A stretch of 64,000 nucleotides of DNA, taken from contig CAZOOK010000005.1 of the NCBI GenBank assembly GCA_964581385.1, positions 124,001-188,000 on the forward strand, given 5' to 3'. How positions within the stretch are numbered: the stretch's first letter is position 1; each line of letters opens with the position of its first letter. Shown in pieces: positions 60,526-64,000 of the stretch. The notes under the pieces were generated by a model. It was not told the origin of the DNA, did no database searches, and was given only the letters and a program-made list of their open reading frames with translations. Source of the stretch: CAZOOK01 sp964581385. Lineage in GTDB: Bacteria; Pseudomonadota; Gammaproteobacteria; Nevskiales; Nevskiaceae. Both the position numbers and the translations under genes were made by a program.

Positions 60526-62354
60526 GTAATCCCCGTCGGTTCAAACACTTCCACGGGCTGCGCCCGCCCCTTCACCGAGTATGCGCCGCGCGGCACGAAC
60601 GTGAATACATCGCCGCAGGCGGCTCGCGTATCGGCGGTGACCAACGTGCGCGCGATGCCTTTGGTGAGGCCCTCAACGCGGCTGGCCAGATTCACGGTAT
60701 CGCCGATCGCGGTGTAATCGAGCTTTCGTTCTGCCCCAATGAACCCGACGACGGCTGGCCCGGTATGAACACCGATGCCGACGTCGAAATGCTCACCTTC
60801 CGCTCCCAGATCGGTGCGGAATTGCAGCAGCGTGCGTTCCATCTCCAGCGCGCAGGCCACCGCGCGCCGGGCATGCTGCGGATCGGCCAGGGGTGCGCCC
60901 CAGAACGCCATAATGCAATCGCCGATGTATTTATCGAGTGTGCCGCCGTGGCGGAATACCACCGCGGTCTGCCGCTCGAAGTAGCGGTTCAACAGCTTCA
61001 CGATTTCCTGTGGCGGACGCATTTCCGACAAGGACGTAAACCCACGGATGTCCGAAAATAGGACGCTAATCTCGCAGGGCTTTCCGGACAGCGATTCGAT
61101 CGTCTCACCACGGTCGATGAGCTGGCTGACCACCTCGGTATTGAGAAAGCGGCCGAACAAGCGCACGGCGAGTTCGCGCGCACGGCGCTCGCGACGGTAT
61201 TCGGAGACGGCGGCGACGAGGTAGTACAGCCAGGCGAACGCCAAAGCGCCGCCGACTGGCAAGCGCAAGGGCTGCGCGGCGGCGGCCAATGAAGCGCCGA
61301 GCGCGGCGATGCTCGCGCCCAGTAGCGCGACACCAATTTTGGGCGCCGATAATCCGCGCCAGAACAGGAGCGCCAGAATACCGATCATCGCGATCGCCAG
61401 TGCCGGACTCAGCAATGACGGCGCGGTACGCATCGCTCGGCCGTTCTTCAGGTTATCGAGCGCAGTGGCGAGAATCTCAATGCCGGGATCGAGGCTGGAG
61501 CGCGGTGTCCTGCGCAGATCGTTAAGGCCGGTCGCAGTAGTGCCGACGAGCACCAGGCGATCTCTGAACTCGTCTGCCGCGCGCTGCGGATGTCCGCGTT
61601 GGAAATCTTCGTAGAGATCGGCGAACGACACATGCCGGAACGAACCGGTCGGGCCGCGCCAGGCCAGCGGCAGCATCGCGGTCGCCGGCATCGGATAACC
61701 GAGATCGGCAGCGACACGCGCCGGCAGCGAACGTAGCCGCCAGCCTTGCAAATCCTCGAACAATCGATAGCGACGGCCGACACCATCCGCGTCTTCGACA
61801 AAATCGATGGTGCCGGTGCGCCACAGCTCCGGCGGTAGCGCCAGCGGCGCCAGCAGCATTGCATGCGCATCCGGCTGCGCAACGGGCGTGCGCTCCAACC
61901 CCAGCGCGTCGGCAACCTGCGGCAGCGATACGCCATGCGGATCATCACGCGCGGGCAAGCGCGACATTGGCACATAGGCGCGCGGAAATGCGCGCAATGC
62001 GTCGATGAAGGCCGCGTCGCTTTCCGGACGGAAGCGGTCGGCTTCGGCAAAGAGGATGTCGAATACGATCGCACGCGGCTGCTGCCTGGCGAGACCGTCA
62101 ACCAGTTCTGCGTAAACGGCGCGCGGCCACGGCCAAGTCCCGGCTTCGCGGCTCATGCGCGCGAGGCTGGCGTCATCGATGTCGACAATGACGATATCCG
62201 GGTCGGGGCCGAGATGCGCCGCCTGCACGCGGATGAAAGTATCGACCAGCGCATTGTCGGCACGCTCAGCAATGCCCAGCCACGCCTGATCGAACACAGC
62301 AAACATCGCGACTAGCGCGGCGGCGTACAACAGCGGCGCGCGTTCGGCGCGCAA
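60522..62354 (-). CDS. CHASE2 sensor - adenylate/guanylate cyclase
   Basis: 610 residues. An N-terminal helix, then a CHASE2 periplasmic sensor (GPDPDIVIVDIDDASLARMS, about 50-330), three transmembrane helices (about 315-390) and a class III cyclase domain: ISVLFSDIRGFTSLSEM with the first metal Asp, YIGDCIMAFWGAP with the second, and YTAIGDTVNLASRVEGLTKG. The protein would make a cyclic nucleotide (cAMP most likely) in response to a periplasmic signal. It lies 9 bases after the bioB stop and starts the overlapping set. Confidence 0.92.
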   Translation of the reverse strand: MRAERAPLLYAAALVAMFAVFDQAWLGIAERADNALVDTFIRVQAAHLGPDPDIVIVDIDDASLARMSREAGTWPWPRAVYAELVDGLARQQPRAIVFDILFAEADRFRPESDAAFIDALRAFPRAYVPMSRLPARDDPHGVSLPQVADALGLERTPVAQPDAHAMLLAPLALPPELWRTGTIDFVEDADGVGRRYRLFEDLQGWRLRSLPARVAADLGYPMPATAMLPLAWRGPTGSFRHVSFADLYEDFQRGHPQRAADEFRDRLVLVGTTATGLNDLRRTPRSSLDPGIEILATALDNLKNGRAMRTAPSLLSPALAIAMIGILALLFWRGLSAPKIGVALLGASIAALGASLAAAAQPLRLPVGGALAFAWLYYLVAAVSEYRRERRARELAVRLFGRFLNTEVVSQLIDRGETIESLSGKPCEISVLFSDIRGFTSLSEMRPPQEIVKLLNRYFERQTAVVFRHGGTLDKYIGDCIMAFWGAPLADPQHARRAVACALEMERTLLQFRTDLGAEGEHFDVGIGVHTGPAVVGFIGAERKLDYTAIGDTVNLASRVEGLTKGIARTLVTADTRAACGDVFTFVPRGAYSVKGRAQPVEVFEPTGIT

Positions 62355-62363
62355 TCGTTCGCT

Positions 62364-63401
62364 CTACGATGCGGCGAGAACGCCGCCCGGCATCTGCGAG
62401 CAGCTGCCGCCGCAGGCGTGGCCGGCATCGATTTCCGCTTCCGCTACGGTTCCGGTCGGTTGCAGGCCGAGCCGCGCGAACAGCGCACGATCCTTCTCGT
62501 TCTGCGGGTTGCTAGTGGTGAGCAGCCGCTCGCCGTAGAACATCGAATTGGCGCCGGCGAAGAAGCACAGCGCCTGCAGCTCATCGTTCATTTCGGTGCG
62601 GCCGGCGGACAGGCGCACCCAGGATTTCGGCATCAGAATGCGCGCGACAGCCACGGTGCGTACGAACTCGAACGGATCGAGCGGTTCGGCACCATCCAGT
62701 GGCGTACCCGGCACCGGCACCAGCTCGTTGATCGGCACCGATTCCGGGTGATCCGGCAAGTTCGCCAGCACGCGTAGGAACTCGACACGATCGGCGCGCG
62801 TTTCGCCCATGCCGACGATGCCGCCGCAGCAAACCTTGAGGCCGGCGGCGCGCACATTATCGAGCGTGTCGAGGCGATCCTCGTAGGTCCGCGTGCTGAT
62901 GATTTCGCCGTAATACTCCGGCGAGGTATCGAGATTGTGGTTGTAATAATCGAGGCCGGCATCCGCCAGCCGCCGCGCCTGTTGCGGCTTGAGCATGCCG
63001 AGCGTGACGCAGGTTTCCAGCCCCAGCGATTTTACTTCGTGGACCATCGCGGCGACCTGCTCCAAATCGCGATCTTTCGGCGAACGCCATGCCGCGCCCA
63101 TGCAGAAACGCGTCGCACCGTTGGCCTTGGCCTCGACGGCGGCCTTGCGCACCTCGGCCAGCGGCATCAGTGGCTCAGTCTTAAGGCCGGTGTCGTAACG
63201 CACGCTTTGCGGACAGTAGGCGCAATCTTCCGGACAGGCGCCGGTCTTGATCGACAGCAGTGTGGAGAGCTGCACGGCATTTGGATCAAAATGCGCGCGA
63301 TGGATACTTTGCGCGTGGAACAGCAATTCGTTGAACGGCAATGCGAACAGAGACGCGATTTCCTCGCTGCGCCAGTCGTGGCGGACTTCGGCAAATGCCA
63401 T
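62364..63401 (-). CDS. bioB: biotin synthase
   Basis: 345 residues, a radical-SAM enzyme with the Cys motif at 56, 60 and 63 (CPEDCAYCPQS). Further marks are CMGAAWRSPKDRD, YNHNLDTSPEYYGEIISTRT (auxiliary cluster and substrate region) and SAGRTEMNDELQALCFFAGA. It inserts sulfur into dethiobiotin using a [2Fe-2S] cluster. It is the first gene of the biotin run and is preceded by a BirA-like operator. Confidence 0.97.
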   Translation of the reverse strand: MAFAEVRHDWRSEEIASLFALPFNELLFHAQSIHRAHFDPNAVQLSTLLSIKTGACPEDCAYCPQSVRYDTGLKTEPLMPLAEVRKAAVEAKANGATRFCMGAAWRSPKDRDLEQVAAMVHEVKSLGLETCVTLGMLKPQQARRLADAGLDYYNHNLDTSPEYYGEIISTRTYEDRLDTLDNVRAAGLKVCCGGIVGMGETRADRVEFLRVLANLPDHPESVPINELVPVPGTPLDGAEPLDPFEFVRTVAVARILMPKSWVRLSAGRTEMNDELQALCFFAGANSMFYGERLLTTSNPQNEKDRALFARLGLQPTGTVAEAEIDAGHACGGSCSQMPGGVLAAS

Positions 63402-63449
63402 GGTAAAGCTCGATGGGGACCCAGACGAAAGTGTCGCGGCCTATTTGCA

Positions 63450-63487
63450 GGCTGTCAACTTATGAAGATTACCTATGGTTGACAGCC
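63450..63487. promoter_or_regulatory. BirA-type biotin operator between bioB and comF
   Basis: A perfect 10-base inverted repeat GGCTGTCAAC (63450-63459) / GTTGACAGCC (63478-63487). Reading the 9-base half sites as CTGTCAACT and GGTTGACAG, the spacing is 16 bases, the same as in the E. coli bio operator (TTGTAAACC-16-GGTTTACAA). It lies about 50 bases upstream of the bioB start, and its right arm covers the first codons of comF (ATG 63475). BirA-biotinyl-AMP would repress bioB transcription from here; effect on comF is possible. Confidence 0.78.
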
Positions 63488-64000
63488 TTCGCGGCCTGCT
63501 TGCCGCTCCCCGCTGTTTGTTATGCCAGGGTCGCAGCCACGAACGTATCTGCGGCGCCTGCTGGTCAGATCTGCCGTGGAACCGCGTCGCCTGTCCGCGC
63601 TGCGCGCTTCCGCTTGGTGCTGACAGCCCTCACCTCTGTCGTCGCTGTTCGCGGCGCACACCTCCCTTCGATGCCGCAATCGCGGCATTCCGTTATGCGG
63701 CACCGATCGATCTGGCCGTACACCGCCTCAAATATGGGGCGGATTTTCTCGCCGCGCGCTGGCTCGGCGAAGCGCTCGCCGCCGCTGTCAGCCATGGCCG
63801 CGGAACGCCACTGCCGGAAATGCTGATTCCGGTGCCATTGCACGGGAATCGCCTGCGCCGTCGCGGTTATAACCAAGCGCAGGAATGCGCGCGCGTCGTC
63901 GCCGACTCCCTGAACCTAACGCTACGACCACGACTCGCGCAGCGACTTCGAGCCACCGAGGATCAGATCGGGAAAACCGCCGCCCAACGGCAGCGCAATC
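63475..64000 (+). CDS. ComF family phosphoribosyltransferase-like protein, partial (N-terminal)
   Basis: At least 175 residues, open through the right edge. The N-terminus reads MVDSLRGLLAAPRCLLC, with a zinc-ribbon-like set of Cys pairs (CLLC, CGAC, CPRC, CRRC) and then AAFRYAAPIDLAVHRLKYGA, PVPLHGNRLRRRGYNQA, the ComF motif before the PRPP-binding region, which lies past the window. ComF proteins aid DNA uptake in competent bacteria; the E. coli GntX is a relative. ComF next to bio genes is a common arrangement in gammaproteobacteria. Start overlaps the BirA-like operator. Confidence 0.9.
   Translation, partial: MVDSLRGLLAAPRCLLCQGRSHERICGACWSDLPWNRVACPRCALPLGADSPHLCRRCSRRTPPFDAAIAAFRYAAPIDLAVHRLKYGADFLAARWLGEALAAAVSHGRGTPLPEMLIPVPLHGNRLRRRGYNQAQECARVVADSLNLTLRPRLAQRLRATEDQIGKTAAQRQRN

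Noticed and set aside
1..64000. Search by eye for tRNA/rRNA genes, CRISPR arrays and phage genes
   Set aside because: No cloverleaf-like conserved GTTCGA-type arms with CCA-adjacent stems, no regularly spaced direct repeats and no phage structural proteins were recognised.

Overview
The window looks like a chromosomal segment of a gammaproteobacterium of the Xanthomonadales/Nevskiales/Steroidobacterales kind. The case rests on a caa3-type cytochrome oxidase locus (subunit II fused to cytochrome c, CtaG, a 46-residue assembly protein, SURF1, CtaA, CtaB), a DUF1302 outer-membrane-type protein, a biotin locus preceded by a BirA-like operator, and generally high GC. The exact family is inference.

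Layout. 1-10.5 kb is housekeeping: an AlkA-like DNA glycosylase (cut by the left edge), a CoxE-like VWA protein, a MAPEG protein, a SanA/DUF218 protein, a DUF1302 protein, GlpD, and then the assembly half of the cytochrome oxidase locus (ctaB, ctaA, SCO-like, SURF1, DUF2909). 51.9-57 kb holds the structural half of the same locus (coxC, ctaG, small assembly gene, ctaD, ctaC, DUF2244). The two halves lie on the same strand in the usual order, so the roughly 41 kb between them appears to have been inserted into an ancestral cox locus.

The insert has two parts. First, 10.7-20.4 kb is a lasso-peptide biosynthetic cluster: a divergent exporter, then HprK-like kinase, sulfotransferase, split leader-binding (B1) and protease (B2) proteins, a short precursor gene of 54 codons followed by a hairpin terminator, a sugar-transfer-type ATP-grasp protein, the Asn-synthetase-like lasso cyclase, and a nucleotidyltransferase. 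The predicted core is GKAASAAEISAGLGTAS, with Thr at -2, Gly1 and Glu8 for an 8-residue ring, and a C-terminal Ser suited to the kinase. The combination of kinase, sulfotransferase, ATP-grasp protein and nucleotidyltransferase around one precursor is the most interesting system in the window.

Second, 20.5-51.7 kb is an exopolysaccharide/capsule locus of the Wzx/Wzy type built around nonulosonic acids (sialic/legionaminic-like sugars). It has two CMP-sugar synthetases, two NeuB-type synthases (one in a CBS-NeuB-SAF-TIM-barrel fusion), a NeuC-type epimerase, a NeuD-type acetyltransferase, a CBS-aminotransferase fusion and a PglF/WbpM-type 4,6-dehydratase. Together these could make a complete UDP-GlcNAc to CMP-legionaminate-like route. 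Also present are UDP-xylose synthase, Wzx flippase, Wzy-like polymerase, a 2-oxoglutarate dioxygenase, a methyltransferase, glycosyltransferase-like proteins, an epimerase-phosphoglycosyltransferase fusion, two acyltransferases, and the export set (SLBB/Wza-like, Wzz-like, Wzi-like). A degenerate IS3-type fragment sits in an otherwise gene-poor kilobase.

57.1-64 kb is a minus-strand run bioB - CHASE2 cyclase - SH3 protein - M48 lipoprotein protease - bioF - bioD, most junctions overlapping by 4 bases, with a divergent comF at the right edge. No rRNA or tRNA genes and no CRISPR arrays were seen.
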